Source: Bacillus sp. JCM 19058
Lineage (GTDB): Bacteria > Bacillota > Bacilli > Bacillales_H > Bacillaceae_D
Direction: 5' to 3'
NCBI GenBank assembly: GCA_001310555.1
Contig: BAXO01000007.1
Span: forward strand, 25,530 to 89,529
DNA length: 64,000 nt
The notes below the pieces were generated by a model. The model saw nothing but the letters and a program-made list of their open reading frames with translations. It was not told the origin of the DNA and made no database searches. Of this stretch, positions 1 to 9,835 are shown piece after piece. The position numbers and the translations under genes were made by a program. Each line of letters begins with the position of its first letter. The first letter of the stretch is position 1.

Positions 1-328
1 ATTTATATTGCAGACAGCAAGGAAAGTGGATTGATTTTGTAACAGGTCTACCCTCTACTAGCGGCATGGAACAGCTGCACGCGTATTGTCCACTCATGAA
101 CATTGACGCGAACTATCCAGCCACACTGCTTCTGCACGGTGACATGGATGAGGATGTTCCGTTTGAGCAATCCTCATCATGAATAAAGTATTGGCAAAAG
201 TCGGTGTAGAGCATGAGCTAGTTACCGTTCCAAATGGAAAGCATTCGTTTGATCAGGATATGCAGGACCCGAAGGTGATTGATGCTTTCCAACACGTGCT
301 CCAATTCCTCAAACGCAAGCTTAAATAA
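1..328 (+). CDS. alpha/beta hydrolase, C-terminal part (5' truncated, frameshifted)
   Basis: The reading frame enters from the left edge and shows the end of an alpha/beta-hydrolase fold. LLLHGDMDEDVPFEQS carries the usual acid-loop Asp region, and NGKHSF near the end supplies the likely catalytic His. The frame breaks at about 171 (gagcaatcctcatcatga) and resumes one base over as LMNKVLAKVGVEHELVTVP, ending FLKRKLK at 328. The nucleophile lies outside the window. Such proteins are esterases or peptidases of the dienelactone-hydrolase/prolyl-oligopeptidase type; the substrate cannot be told. It sits 41 bp before allD on the same strand, so co-transcription is possible. Confidence 0.65.
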
Positions 329-369
329 ATACCGGATGACTCATACTAAATCAACAGGAGGTCAGTCGA

Positions 370-1420
370 ATGAATTTGCCTAAGGACAAGCTACATGAGC
401 TTATTCAAAACAAGCTGGCACGGGCCGGTCTATCACAGCAGCACGCTTCGGTTGTTGCCGATGTTCTCGCCCATGCCGACGCACGCGGTGTCCACTCTCA
501 CGGTGCGATGCGTGTTGAATATTACGCGGAACGTATCGCGAAGGGCGGTACAAATACGAATCCACAATTTACGTATAAGAAAACCGGAGAAAGTACAGCT
601 GTTTTTGACGGAGACAACGGTGCTGGCCACGTTGCAGCCAAGGAAGCGATGGATGAAGCGATTACATTGGCCAAGGAGACAGGCTCCGCCATTGTCGGCA
701 TTCGCCGAATCGGGCACAGCGGCGCTTTATCTTACTTCGTGCAGCAGGCTGCAAAAGAAGGATTGATCGGGATATCCCTCTGCCAATCCGATCCGATGGT
801 CGTACCGTATGGCGGTTCGGAGCCCTATTATGGTACGAATCCAATCGCCTTTGCGGCTCCGGGCGAAGGTGATGATATGATTATTTTCGATATGGCTACG
901 AGTGTTCAAGCCTGGGGCAAAATTCTCCATGCCCGCTCGAAAAACGAACCAATTCCTGATACGTGGGCCGTTGATAAGGATGGTGCACCAACAACCGATC
1001 CGTTTCAAGTAAATGCACTTTTGCCGATTTCGGGGCCTAAAGGGTACGGGCTCATGATGATGGTCGACATATTAGCTGGGGTATTACTCGGATTACCGTT
1101 TGGTAAGCACGTTTCTTCGATGTATCATGACTTGAGCTCTGGTCGCGAGCTTGGCCAGCTTCATATTGTCATTGATCCGAGCGCTTTTACAAGCAGTCAG
1201 ATGTTTCGCTCCTATATTTCACAAACAATGAAGGAATTAAAAGAAGTTAAGCCAGCACCCGGCTTTGACTCTGTTCTTTACCCAGGAGAGAATACGGCAA
1301 TCAACGAAAAAAAACGCGGAAATGCACGGAATTGAAATCGTCGACGACGTATACAACTATTTGATTAGCGATACGATTCATCATAATACTTATCACAAAA
1401 AGGATCCGTTTGCTAAATAG
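370..1420 (+). CDS. allD: Ureidoglycolate dehydrogenase (NAD+), frameshifted near the 3' end
   Basis: This is a member of the malate/L-lactate dehydrogenase (LDH2) family that oxidises ureidoglycolate to oxalurate in allantoin breakdown. Family signatures are DARGVHSHGAMRVEYY, RIGHSGALSYFVQQAA, YYGTNPIAFAAPGEGD, TWAVDKDG and GPKGYGLMMMVD, all very close to E. coli AllD as I recall it. The start has a strong site (caggaggtcagtcga-ATG). An A8 run at about 1307 shifts the frame. With one A fewer the protein continues as EMHGIEIVDDVYNYL to 1420, giving about 350 residues, the normal AllD length. No other allantoin gene is visible, so the rest of the pathway may lie to the left. An intrinsic terminator follows at 1582. 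Confidence 0.9.
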
Positions 1421-1581
1421 AGCTTACTCCATAAGTAAGCTTTCCGATTTCAAAGGTCTAGCCCTATGACTCTCCTTAATACGGTCAATCAAAAGGATTT
1501 TTCACCTTCTGAAAATAAGAATATGCCTTGGTCTTGCAAAGGATTTCGATAATCTCTTCTTGCGCCAAAGCACAGAAAACT

Positions 1582-1612
1582 AGCCTGTCTCAACTAGATA
1601 CAGGCTTTTTTT
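1582..1612 (+). terminator. Intrinsic terminator after allD
   Basis: The arms AGCCTGT (1582-1588) and ACAGGCT (1600-1606) are perfectly complementary and run into a T-rich tract. The hairpin probably ends transcription of the hydrolase-allD unit. Confidence 0.7.
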
Positions 1613-1647
1613 CTTTTACAATCGAAGTAGCACTAGGAAAATTGATT

Positions 1648-1760
1648 TCCGCTGCGGATGGACGCTTTCCGCGGGCACGGCTTTAGCCGCTTCCCTCGCT
1701 GTGCTCAATCCAGGGTCTTCCGCTCGCGCTGTTCCCGCTGGAGTCGCCATCCTCCGCTTT
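1648..1760. repeat. GC-rich imperfect inverted element, MITE-like
   Basis: The left end reads gcggatggacgctttccgc and the right end is close to its reverse complement (cgctggagtcgccatcctcc), with a C/T-rich centre. It is clearly more GC-rich than its surroundings. From memory, non-coding elements of this style (ctttccgcggg...cccgc-ggagtc) are scattered through many Bacillaceae genomes. Only one copy is visible here, so calling it a repeat rests on recollection. Confidence 0.45.
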
Positions 1761-2075
1761 AATTAACAGCGTCCCCTATCCGGTGTCGCCGCCGCTGATG
1801 CAGCCTACAAGACACCGGCTATCGCCCTTTCTTACAAACGACCAAGGACCAAGGAAGGCACGAGTATGTCTATGATTGTTCCCTCTATCTAACAACCACG
1901 AAGGAAGCTAAATCGATTTCCAACCTTTTGTCTACAATCTGATCAGCCATATCATCTAGATACATGCTGGCTTTGTTGGTCCGGAATAAAATTAAGCATT
2001 TACCTTCGGATCATCTCCATAGGTCCGAAGCTTATTGTGCTTGACTACAGCATAATGCAAAGCGACTATCCGATA

Positions 2076-3029
2076 TTAGTTCCTTATAATAATAAAAATT
2101 AAATACACTAGATATACAAAGACAAGCGTCAAGCCTTCTAGCTTCCCGATCCGGTATCGCGTTCTTGAGAAAAGTAATAAAACGGCTGTAAAGAAAATCA
2201 TCACAATCACATCGACAAATACTTTGTTATTCACTGCAAGCGGGGAAATGACTGAGGAGGCACCAAGCACAAACAGGATATTAAAAATATTGCTTCCGAC
2301 AATATTGCCAATGGCTATTTCGCTTTGCTTTTTCAGTGCGGCCATGACGGAGGTGACTAGTTCTGGAAGGGATGTACCGATAGCGACTATCGTCAATCCG
2401 ACGAGCGCCTCACTCATCCCAAGGGAGTATGCAATAGTCGTACTGTTTTTCACGACCAAATCACCACCAAATACGATAGCAATAAGGCCGATTAATGTAA
2501 CGGTAATGTTCTTCCCCCATCGGAGTCCTGAAGGGATTGGCTGTTGAGGAGTATTGCTTCGACTGTTCTTAGCCACTTCTAAAACATAGTACATAAAAAT
2601 AGCAAAGAAGGATAGAAAAATGAAGCCGTCGCTTCGGGTTAGAAGGTTTTGACTGAATCCTTGCAATGCGACATCACTCATTAAAATAAGTAAAACGATG
2701 CTTGCCAATAAGGTAAAGGGAATTTCCTTTTTAACCGTGGCACTTTCTACCTTTAAAGGGTATAGAAATGCGGCTAACCCGACCACCAATGTTAAGTTGA
2801 ACACATTGCTTCCAATCACATTGCCTAAAGCCACATCGGCGTTCCCTTCCAAGGCAGCGATAATGCTTACGGTTGCCTCAGGTGAGCTCGTTCCAAACGC
2901 CACGATCGTCAATCCGATCAGAAGCGAAGGGACACGAAGTAAACGAGCGATGTTGGACGACCCTTCGACAAAGAGGTCTGCTCCTTTAATTAATAATGCA
3001 AATCCTATCATTAATAAAAGGTAGGCCAT
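2076..3029 (-). CDS. Calcium/sodium antiporter (CaCA family, YrbG-like)
   Basis: This is an intact 317-residue polytopic membrane protein with the two-fold internal repeat of Na+/Ca2+ exchangers. The alpha-1 motif GLTIVAFGTSSPE with GNVIGSNVFN lies at about residues 39-79, and the alpha-2 motif GLTIVAIGTSLPE with GNIVGSNIFN in the second half. About ten hydrophobic segments are visible and the middle loop is short, as in bacterial YrbG-type exchangers. It should export Ca2+ in exchange for Na+ or H+, which suits an alkaliphilic or halotolerant Bacillus. The gene stands alone. It is one of the few long genes here with no frameshift. Confidence 0.9.
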   Translation of the reverse strand: MAYLLLMIGFALLIKGADLFVEGSSNIARLLRVPSLLIGLTIVAFGTSSPEATVSIIAALEGNADVALGNVIGSNVFNLTLVVGLAAFLYPLKVESATVKKEIPFTLLASIVLLILMSDVALQGFSQNLLTRSDGFIFLSFFAIFMYYVLEVAKNSRSNTPQQPIPSGLRWGKNITVTLIGLIAIVFGGDLVVKNSTTIAYSLGMSEALVGLTIVAIGTSLPELVTSVMAALKKQSEIAIGNIVGSNIFNILFVLGASSVISPLAVNNKVFVDVIVMIFFTAVLLLFSRTRYRIGKLEGLTLVFVYLVYLIFIIIRN

Positions 3030-3077
3030 AATCTTCCCCTTTCGTTCAACGTATAAGCTTCAGCAAGGGCATTCGAT

Positions 3078-3799
3078 TCAGCTGAGCGGTTTAAAAACAG
3101 CAATTTGCCTCTTCCCCGCTTTAATGGCTTTCACTCTTGCAAAGCGTTCATGAACAAGCTTTTGCTTTTTGTCCGCAACGATAGCGACAATTGAATTTTC
3201 GATATCTACTGCCTTGTACAGATTTTCGAATAGGCTTCTTAGCGGGTTTTCACTATTACCTTGCCACTGAACAACATTTCCATACGGCAAATCGGTAATG
3301 ATAATATTAATCCCACTGATTGGCATTCGTGCTGGGCTAGTTATATCCCTTTGTTTGCAAACGACTTTTATTTCGGGATAGTCTGTAACGCCGACAGCCG
3401 CTCTACACTGATTAGCGCCTCTTTGTGAGACTCTTTCCCATAGTTAAGAAGAGCCTCCTGTAATTGCTTTTTCCTTTGTGCTAATCCGTCTGGATGGAGC
3501 AGCGCTAGATTTCGTTTCGCGACGTTTAAGACGGACGAGTCATAGTCTGTTGCGACGATTTCCTTTAATTCGGAGCCAAACAAGAAACCGATGACGGTAA
3601 GCAAATTAGCTCCTCCACAGCACGGATCGTATAGTTTATACCCTTCCATTGCTTTACTTTTGTCAAGTTGCGAAAAGCAAATTTGGACTAACTCACTTGC
3701 CAATCTTACTGGGAAGGCCGTCGTATGAGGGGCATTGTATAACACTCGACCACTCGCAAAGTCACGATAATCCTTCTTACTTTCGTACCGATATTTCAT
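3078..3799 (-). CDS. AviRa-like 23S rRNA methyltransferase, frameshifted
   Basis: The N-terminal part has FASGRVLYNAPHTTAFPVRLASE, then the SAM-binding motif LYDPCCGGANLL and ATDYDSSVL. The C-terminal part has TDLPYGNVVQWQG, an NPPF-like catalytic motif. Order and spacing match AviRa, the rRNA guanine methyltransferase known from avilamycin producers. The two parts lie in different frames, joined at about 3380 where one base is missing; the bridging frame reads EIKVVCKQRDITSPARMP. I chose the ATG at 3799 because GAGG lies nine bases upstream. Chromosomal homologues in Bacillus are not proven to give orthosomycin resistance, so the substrate is inference. Confidence 0.7.
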
Positions 3800-3839
3800 G
3801 ATTTTCAACCTCTATTTCAGGAGTTTTATTTTATCATAA

Positions 3840-3975
3840 ATGTCTTGCCACCAAAATTCCAGTAAAGGATGAGCAAAATCGCAACCTCAACGCACCTGCG
3901 CCAGGCAAAGCCCCTAACGAGGAAGAGTTAGACTCGACTTTCAAGCAACAATCCGAACTCGTTTCATCAATCTAA
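3840..3975 (+). CDS. Possible 44-residue protein, frameshifted; unrecognised
   Basis: From the ATG at 3840 the frame gives MSCHQNSSK, then a stop. Removing one G near 3870 continues it as DEQNRNLNAPAPGKAPNEEE and on to a stop at 3975. The continued peptide has a non-random, acidic, Pro/Asn-rich composition typical of small Bacillus proteins. The AGGAG at 3819 is about 16 bases from the ATG, which is long. I do not recognise the family. Confidence 0.3.
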
Positions 3976-3990
3976 ACGATCGGTTAGTCA

Positions 3991-4011
3991 GATGAATTGG
4001 CCAATTCCATC
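3991..4011. promoter_or_regulatory. Near-perfect palindrome upstream of ytpB
   Basis: The sequence gatgaattggccaattccat is symmetrical around GGCC with almost no loop, so it suits a dimeric repressor site better than a hairpin. It lies about 140 bp before the ytpB start. Confidence 0.35.
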
Positions 4012-4143
4012 TCAGCAGTGTGTAGGTTATACCTTCAAAGTCTGGTAAAAAAAACGCTTTAGATCTTCTCATATGACTGGTTACGAAATGTTAATAGGTA
4101 TATACTGTAAGTTGTAAAAAAAAGTTAGTCAGGAGGGAATGCC

Positions 4144-5196
4144 TTGAAGGTGCCAACGAAGCCATGGACATTGCTGTATAAGGTTTATCGTGAAGTAATC
4201 CCAGATGCTCATTACTTTTTAAACGAATGGAAGGAACTTGCGAATAACATCCCGGATAAAGAATTACGGGAACAAGCCCTTGCTAGTATTAAGGACAAAG
4301 CCTTCCATTGTGAGGGTGGTGCCGTTTACGGTTTACTCGCTGGAAGTGAACGCAGAAACGTTATTCGTTTTATTGTAGCTTATCAAACGATCAGTGATTA
4401 CTTGGATAATCTTTGCGACCGAAGTACGTCTTTGGACGAACAGGACTTCCGTGCCCTTCATGAATCGATGTCTCATGCGTTGACACCAGGGGTAGCTCCA
4501 GAAAACTATTATCGATTGCGTGATGAGCAGGATGACGGTGGGTATTTGGCTACTCTCGTATACACTTGCCAGGAGGTTTTGAAGGAATTCCCAGGGTTTT
4601 CCGACGTCCAACATGCGATGCAGCAACTAGCTCGTTACTATTGCGATTTGCAAGTATTCAAACACGTAGAAAAGGTGCGACGTGTTGCCCTGCTAGAGAA
4701 CTGGTTTGAGCAGCACAAACACAACCTCCCGCCAATGACTTGGTATGAATTTTCGGCTTGCGCCGGATCGACATTAGGAATTTTTTTGCTTGGCCGCTTA
4801 CGCCTCACGTCGTTCGATGAAGGTTGAGGAAGTGACTTTAATAGAAAATGGATATTTCCCATGGTTCAAGGGCTCCATATTATGCTAGACTATTTTATTG
4901 ATCAAGAAGAGGATCGAGCAGAAGACGATTTGAATTTTGTCTTTTACTATGAAAGTGAAGAGGAAATGGTGCGAAGAATCAGACATTTCAAAGAAAAGGC
5001 CGAGGAAACTATTCGATGTTTACCTGATTGGAAGTTTCATCGACTAATTAACAAAGGACTGCTCGCTATTTATCTAGCCGATCAGAAGGTTCAACAAGAC
5101 AAGGAGTTAAAACGAACTGCAAAACGTTTTATCCGTTTTGGCGGATTACCTACCGTATTCTTCTATCTGAATAGCTGGGTATATCGTCGAGCTTAA
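4144..5196 (+). CDS. ytpB: Tetraprenyl-beta-curcumene synthase (DUF2600), two frameshifts
   Basis: The product resembles B. subtilis YtpB, a class I terpene synthase that cyclises all-trans-heptaprenyl/tetraprenyl diphosphate to tetraprenyl-beta-curcumene, a sesquarterpene. Visible signatures are HCEGGAVYGLLAG (about residues 55-67), the Asp-rich DYLDNLCD (about 85-92), and a second metal-binding region DYFIDQEEDRAEDDLNF in the C-terminal third. One shift lies near 4800-4820, where the true frame reads KVEEVTLIENGYFPW. A second lies at 4864, where a missing G would restore PWVQGLHIM. The TTG start at 4144 follows AGGAGGG by six bases. Total length is about 350 residues, as expected. No partner squalene-hopene-type cyclase is visible here. 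Confidence 0.85.
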
Positions 5197-5240
5197 TTTG
5201 CGCATTGGCGAAGCACGGAACGAACCATCGTATATTAATC

Positions 5241-5300
5241 GACCGATGTACTACAGAAAAGCCTTCAGTATCACATCGGTCGAAAGTTATTGAAGCTTTT
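5241..5300. terminator. Interleaved hairpins between converging genes
   Basis: Hairpin A pairs gaccgatgt (5241-5249) with acatcggtc (5273-5281). Hairpin B pairs aaaagccttca (5257-5267) with ttgaagctttt (5290-5300). B has T-rich flanks in both directions and could end ytpB and the opposing GNAT gene. A and B interleave, so they either exclude each other or form a pseudoknot. Confidence 0.55.
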
Positions 5301-5321
5301 AGCATAACTTGTGAGCTCGAC

Positions 5322-6281
5322 TTATAATTGGAACAGTGTCGGCCAAACGATTAGTCCAGGCGGGCGCTCTCCCAATTTGACTTCACGACAATACCGATGG
5401 ATCTGCTCATTCTGAGGATCCAAAATCTTGATCATCCCGGCATCCCATACGTCTATCGTCGAATGGTACGAATACGGTATCAGCCTTTTTGTTGCGTCAG
5501 CTTCAGGATGTAAGGCTATACTTATTTCGTCTTCCTTATAGCCTTCGAGCGTTTCATTCAAGTAAGAAAGAATATTCCCCGCTGATTCTCGATTCTTTGC
5601 GAGGAAGCATTGAATGTGGTACGGCTTATGTACCTCATAGCTTAAATACCCTGCTTCCTCCCCGTCTATCATTACTAATGAACTCCTGGTACCTTTCCCA
5701 TGACTAATCCAATTCAATACAGAAGTACCTGGAAAAATGGATAAATCTGTTTTTTCATACCAGTCGCTCCACCAAGAAGCAAGTAAAGGGATATCAGCTG
5801 CTTGCACCCGCCTTTCCTCTATGTGAGCTTGATTTTCTTTGAGCTCAGAGCGTTTAATCTGAATCGTACAAGTACCGAACATTCTAGGCTGATAGCCAAA
5901 CCTCGGATAATAGCTACTGTGTCCAAGTAAAAAGGACATCTCGTACCCTTTATCTCTCGCTCGATTGCAGCCTTCCTCAATAAGCCTGCCGCCAATCCCC
6001 TTCTTTTGATATTCAGGATGAACACTAATCGGTGCTAAGCATACTGCCTGTATTGGCTGACTGTCGATCCGCACCTCATACGGCTGGAACAATACATGAC
6101 CGACAACCTTTCCATTGTCTTCTGCAACCAATGATAACTCATGATCAAAGTTTGGCAAATGTCTTTGCCCATCAACTATTACAACTTCTGATAAGTCAAA
6201 GCCATAGGAAAAAGTCACAGCGTGAAGCTCAGCGATAGCATAATAATCCGACGGTACTTCTGAACGTAAAGTAATGTTCAT
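5322..6281 (-). CDS. GNAT family N-acetyltransferase, two-part
   Basis: The N-terminal half (about residues 1-150) is a GNAT domain with the acetyl-CoA motif VHPEYQKKGIGGRLI and the following FLLGHSSYYPRFGYQP, typical of YhbS-like enzymes. The C-terminal half (about 160-320) is a second alpha/beta region without a motif I can name. The gene is intact at about 319 residues. The ATG at 6281 is preferred over a TTG nine bases upstream, because the GGAGG lies 12 bases before the ATG and only three before the TTG. The substrate is unknown. It converges on ytpB and no operon partner is evident. Confidence 0.8.
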   Translation of the reverse strand: MNITLRSEVPSDYYAIAELHAVTFSYGFDLSEVVIVDGQRHLPNFDHELSLVAEDNGKVVGHVLFQPYEVRIDSQPIQAVCLAPISVHPEYQKKGIGGRLIEEGCNRARDKGYEMSFLLGHSSYYPRFGYQPRMFGTCTIQIKRSELKENQAHIEERRVQAADIPLLASWWSDWYEKTDLSIFPGTSVLNWISHGKGTRSSLVMIDGEEAGYLSYEVHKPYHIQCFLAKNRESAGNILSYLNETLEGYKEDEISIALHPEADATKRLIPYSYHSTIDVWDAGMIKILDPQNEQIHRYCREVKLGERPPGLIVWPTLFQL

Positions 6282-6714
6282 GTAACACAAGCTCCTCCAG
6301 CGATTGATTTATTCTGCCTCATCGCTGCGTCCTCAGGCAGCAAAGCTTCCAATTCCGGTCTAGTTGTGCGAGCTTCGCTAGATTATTTACTTGACTGACT
6401 GCCCAGGAGAACAAACGCTGCACCACTCGATTTTACGAATGCAGTTTTCCAGAAAGACAGGGAATGCCTCCTACAACTATCCAAGCACAGAAAAGAGAAG
6501 ACGAAAGGCAATGATTGGTCTTTTAATCATAATACATATTCGTCAATAAAGAAAAGACTCTGTTAAAGTAAAACTTCCATCCGTGGACATTTTCTTCATT
6601 CTTCGCTGCTAGTTAGTTGAAACAATCGGAGATATACCCTGAATCCGCGCTCTCTCCCGACGAATCCACACGCGCTCCCGGCGAATCCACACGCGCTCCC
6701 GACAGTACCGTCTC
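6282..6714. other. Gene-free interval with short tandem repeats
   Basis: No coding frame stands out. The notable content is the 21-bp repeat block at 6640-6701, next to the end of the permease gene. Confidence 0.5.
6640..6701. repeat. Three copies of a 21-bp repeat
   Basis: Two copies of cgaatccacacgcgctcccg (6661-6680 and 6682-6701) are identical with a period of 21. A diverged copy, tgaatccgcgctctctcccg, lies just before at about 6640-6659. The block is GC-rich compared with its surroundings. Confidence 0.7.
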
Positions 6715-7541
6715 TTATTTATCTCCCCGGAACGATAGTCCTTCGATAAAGAAACGACTAAAGAAAATGTAGATAACTAATACTGGTAGCGTAAAGATCA
6801 TCGAAGCGGACATGACATAGTTCCAAAACGAGACATTTTCTGATTGAAATGCATTTAGACCGACTGGTAATGTGTACATGCTTGTTTCAGACATGACAAT
6901 CAAAGGACGCATAAAGTCGTTCCATAGCGCCATGAAAACAAATATTGCTTGGGCGGCAAGTGCGGATTTTGCCATTGGGAGCACAATTCTAAAAAAATGT
7001 TCCCATCCGGCCAAGTCCATCGATTGCAGCTGCTTCCTCTACCTCTCTCGGGAAATTCACAAAAAACTGTCTCATCATAAAAATAAATGTTGCATTAGCC
7101 ATTGCCGGGACGATCATTCCTTGATACGAATTCAGCCACCCTATCTCCTTTAGAATTAAGTAGTTAGGAATCATCGTCACTTGTCCTGGGATCATTAATA
7201 CCGCCAAAACAAGGATAAACAACGATTTTTTTCCTGGGAAGCTTAACCGAGCTAATGCATAGCCTGCCATTGAATTAAAGAGGAGGTTTAGAGCCGTTCC
7301 AACTACGGCAATAACCACACTATTCATTAACCATCTTACGAATAACGGCTGCGTCGAAATGATATAGCGGTAATTATCAAAGGTCCACTCCTTTGGCAAA
7401 ATCGAAAAGCCACCGACAATTTCATTTAAAGGCTTAAACGATGCGAAAAAAAGCCCATAGAAAAGGAGTCACTGTGACGACACCATAGCCGATTAAGAGT
7501 GAATACAATATGATTTTTCCAATTTTTAAGTACTTCAACAT
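6715..7541 (-). CDS. Carbohydrate ABC transporter permease (MalG type), two frameshifts
   Basis: This is the inner-membrane permease of a sugar importer, with six predicted membrane segments and the ATPase-contact loop EEAAAIDGLG, the EAA motif, in the last third. The frame is broken at the poly-A/T run near 7447, where ALWAFF continues as ASFKPLNEIVGGFS, and again near 7010, just after the EAA motif. The C-terminus FIEGLSFRGDK is typical of the family (GxxKG end). The ATG at 7541 follows GGAG. It lies 16 bp after the MalF-type gene in the same operon. No ATPase gene is present, so the importer probably uses a shared MsmX-type ATPase encoded elsewhere. Confidence 0.85.
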
Positions 7542-7557
7542 TCTCACTCCAGACGTA

Positions 7558-8463
7558 TTAATACACTTGTTCATCCTTTTGGAATTTGCGCTGAATGAGG
7601 GTCGCAATTAAAATAATGATGGCTAGCAAGAAAGCCAGAGCCGCTGCATACCCCATTTGATCATACGTATTGAACGCATACTGATAAATTAGTAGGACGA
7701 TTGTGAGCGTTGAGTTATCCGGTCCACCAGTACCGCCGGAGAAAATATACGATTGATCAAACAGCTGAAAGGTACCGATAATTCCCATGATAATAACGAA
7801 TGACGTAATCGGGCGAAGCATCGGAACAGTAATATATCGGAATTTCTGAATCGCAGAAGCACCGTCCAGCTCTGCCGCCTCGTAAAGGCTTTCAGGCACA
7901 TCCTTTAATCCTGCCAAATAGATGACCATATAAAACGGCGCCGTTGCCCAAATGTTCATGATCATAATTGCAATTAATGCAACTGACGGGTCACCGAGCC
8001 AATTATACGTTGGCAATCCGATCGTAGCCAGAAACTGGTTCACTAAACCATTCTGATTGTTATACATGAACATAAAAATTAACGCTAACACTGCCGATGA
8101 GGTTAATGTTGGCAAAAAGTAAATGACACGAAATAGGTTCGTTCCCTTAATCCTTGCGTTCAAGCCGGCTGCAAGAATCAAGGCAAGGAGTGTCTGTACC
8201 GGCACAACGACCGCTACATAAATAGCTGTATTGCGCAGGGCAATCCCTACGCGAAAATCGTCTGTTATTCTTGAAAAATTACCCAACCCGACAAATTCAG
8301 ATATTCCAGCAAGTAAGTTAACCTTTTGCATCGATAGAATGACGGCGTAAATAATAGGAAGTAAAATAAAAATACCAATCGTCAAAAGTGCTGGTCCCAT
8401 AAAAAGATAGCCTTGGCCAGTTTCCCGCAGCAACTTCCTTTTTGATTGTTTCTGTCTTGCCAT
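7558..8463 (-). CDS. Carbohydrate ABC transporter permease (MalF type)
   Basis: This is an intact 301-residue permease with a short basic N-terminus, six membrane segments, and the EAA loop YEAAELDGASAIQKFRYIT at about residues 210-228. It would pair with the MalG-type subunit downstream and take sugar from the lipoprotein encoded upstream. The ATG at 8463 has an AGGAG site. The 72-bp gap to the binding protein gene fits the usual order of binding protein, MalF, MalG. Confidence 0.9.
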   Translation of the reverse strand: MARQKQSKRKLLRETGQGYLFMGPALLTIGIFILLPIIYAVILSMQKVNLLAGISEFVGLGNFSRITDDFRVGIALRNTAIYVAVVVPVQTLLALILAAGLNARIKGTNLFRVIYFLPTLTSSAVLALIFMFMYNNQNGLVNQFLATIGLPTYNWLGDPSVALIAIMIMNIWATAPFYMVIYLAGLKDVPESLYEAAELDGASAIQKFRYITVPMLRPITSFVIIMGIIGTFQLFDQSYIFSGGTGGPDNSTLTIVLLIYQYAFNTYDQMGYAAALAFLLAIIILIATLIQRKFQKDEQVY

Positions 8464-8535
8464 TGTGATGCTCCTTTCCTATTCACTCAGGCGTTGAATG
8501 AATGAGAAGGCGGAGTTACCCCCGCCTCAAAATTG

Positions 8536-9806
8536 CTATTGTATTTCCTGATTCGCAACTTGCTCTGCTTCCTCTAAAGCCTCTGCTAAATCGCGTTGGC
8601 CAAGAAAGCGCTAATGAATTGGTTGCCGAAGTTATTATTAATAATCGGCAGGTTCGTATCATCTGACCAAACCGTCGCGTATGATGTTCCCGCCACGAAA
8701 GGACCATAAATTTCATCATCCGTATAATCGAGCTTTTCAGCTACAGAAGTACGAGTAGGGAGAGTGAGGCCACTGGCCGTCCATGCTTCCATTCCTTCTT
8801 TACCAGTTAAAAACTCAATCAATCTCCAAGCAGCTTCCTTTTTCTCCGATGCTGCATTCATCACATAAGACACGGTAAACGCCATTGTCCCTTGCTGATC
8901 GTTAATGGTTGGAATTTCGGCGACTCCGTAATTAACGTCAGGGAAATTCTCATCAAGATACGGAATCGTCCAGTTTCCTTCCATAATCATCGCTGTTCTT
9001 TCAAGGGCAAACATTTCCCCACCATTATCGGCTCCAACCTCTGAAGGCTCGGCTGCCGTGCCCGCTTCATTTCTCATATCGACAACGGGTTGAAGAGCTT
9101 CGACGACGGCTGAGTCACCGAAAGAGGCTTCGTTGTCTGTCACGACTTTTCCTCCGGTTGATTCTGCGATGAACATCAGGCGAGCCAGATCCGGTACGAC
9201 GCCATATCCATAAACGCCATCAGTAGTTAAGGCTTCAGCCATTTCTTCCAGCTCCTCCCACGTCGCTGGAGGACCATCGAAGCCAGCCTCTTCTAGCATA
9301 TCCTTGTTATAGAAAAGCGCTAGTGTTGACGTATCCTTCGGCAATCCGAAGATCGTTCCATCGTCCCCGCGGAAAGCGTCCAATAGTGGCTGTTCAAAGT
9401 CATCCAGATCAAAGTCAGCCGTAATAAAATCATCAAGTGGCTCAACGACACCTGTCTCGATCAAACCAGGTGCTTCAAAAGCGTCCAAATAAAAGACATC
9501 CGGACCTTCCCCGCCGATCAACCTTGTGCGCAAAACATCCATATACGAGTCAGGGATCGAGCTGACGTTCACTTTAATATCCGGGTTTTTCTCCTCGAAT
9601 AAAGCGATTGTTTCATCTAAATATTGCTGCTCCTGTGGAGAAGATTGCCAGCCTGTTAACGTAATTTCTGTGACCCCATCTGGCTTTCACTGTCTGCAGC
9701 TTGATCGGTAGACTCTGCTTCGTCTCCTCCATTATTACCGCAGCCTGCCAGTACACCGCTGACTAAAAACACACTTGCCCCCATTGTCATCATCCATTTT
9801 TTTCAT
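8536..9806 (-). CDS. Sugar-binding lipoprotein of ABC importer, frameshifted
   Basis: This is a family 1 extracellular solute-binding protein. With one A removed from the A-run at about 9800 the N-terminus is a lipoprotein signal ending VSGVLAGC, so Cys is lipidated and the protein is tethered outside the membrane. A second shift near 9685 joins to GVTEITLTGWQSSPQEQQY. The central part, with DVLRTRLIGGEGPDVFYLD and TSTLALFYNKDMLEEAGF, is typical. A third shift near 8605 leads to the true end, DLAEALEEAEQVANQEIQ at 8536. The start at 9806 follows GGGGAGG. Its genome neighbour is a glycogen-debranching-type hydrolase, so a malto- or gluco-oligosaccharide ligand is likely but unproven. Confidence 0.85.
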
Positions 9807-9835
9807 TTCCTAACCTCCCCTTTCTTTTGTGTTCA

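Larger units (their letters stand above)
1421..2075. other. Gene-poor interval with terminator and GC-rich inverted element
   Basis: No convincing coding frame is present. The interval holds a short palindrome just after allD (agcttac...gtaagct, about 1421-1441), an intrinsic terminator at 1582-1612, an imperfect GC-rich inverted element at 1648-1760, and a weak hairpin (cttcgga...tccgaag, about 2003-2030) that may end the minus-strand exchanger gene. Confidence 0.6.

Noticed and set aside
433..1008. Open frames on the minus strand inside allD
   Set aside because: They have no family resemblance or ribosome binding site and lie fully opposite a strong, well-recognised gene.
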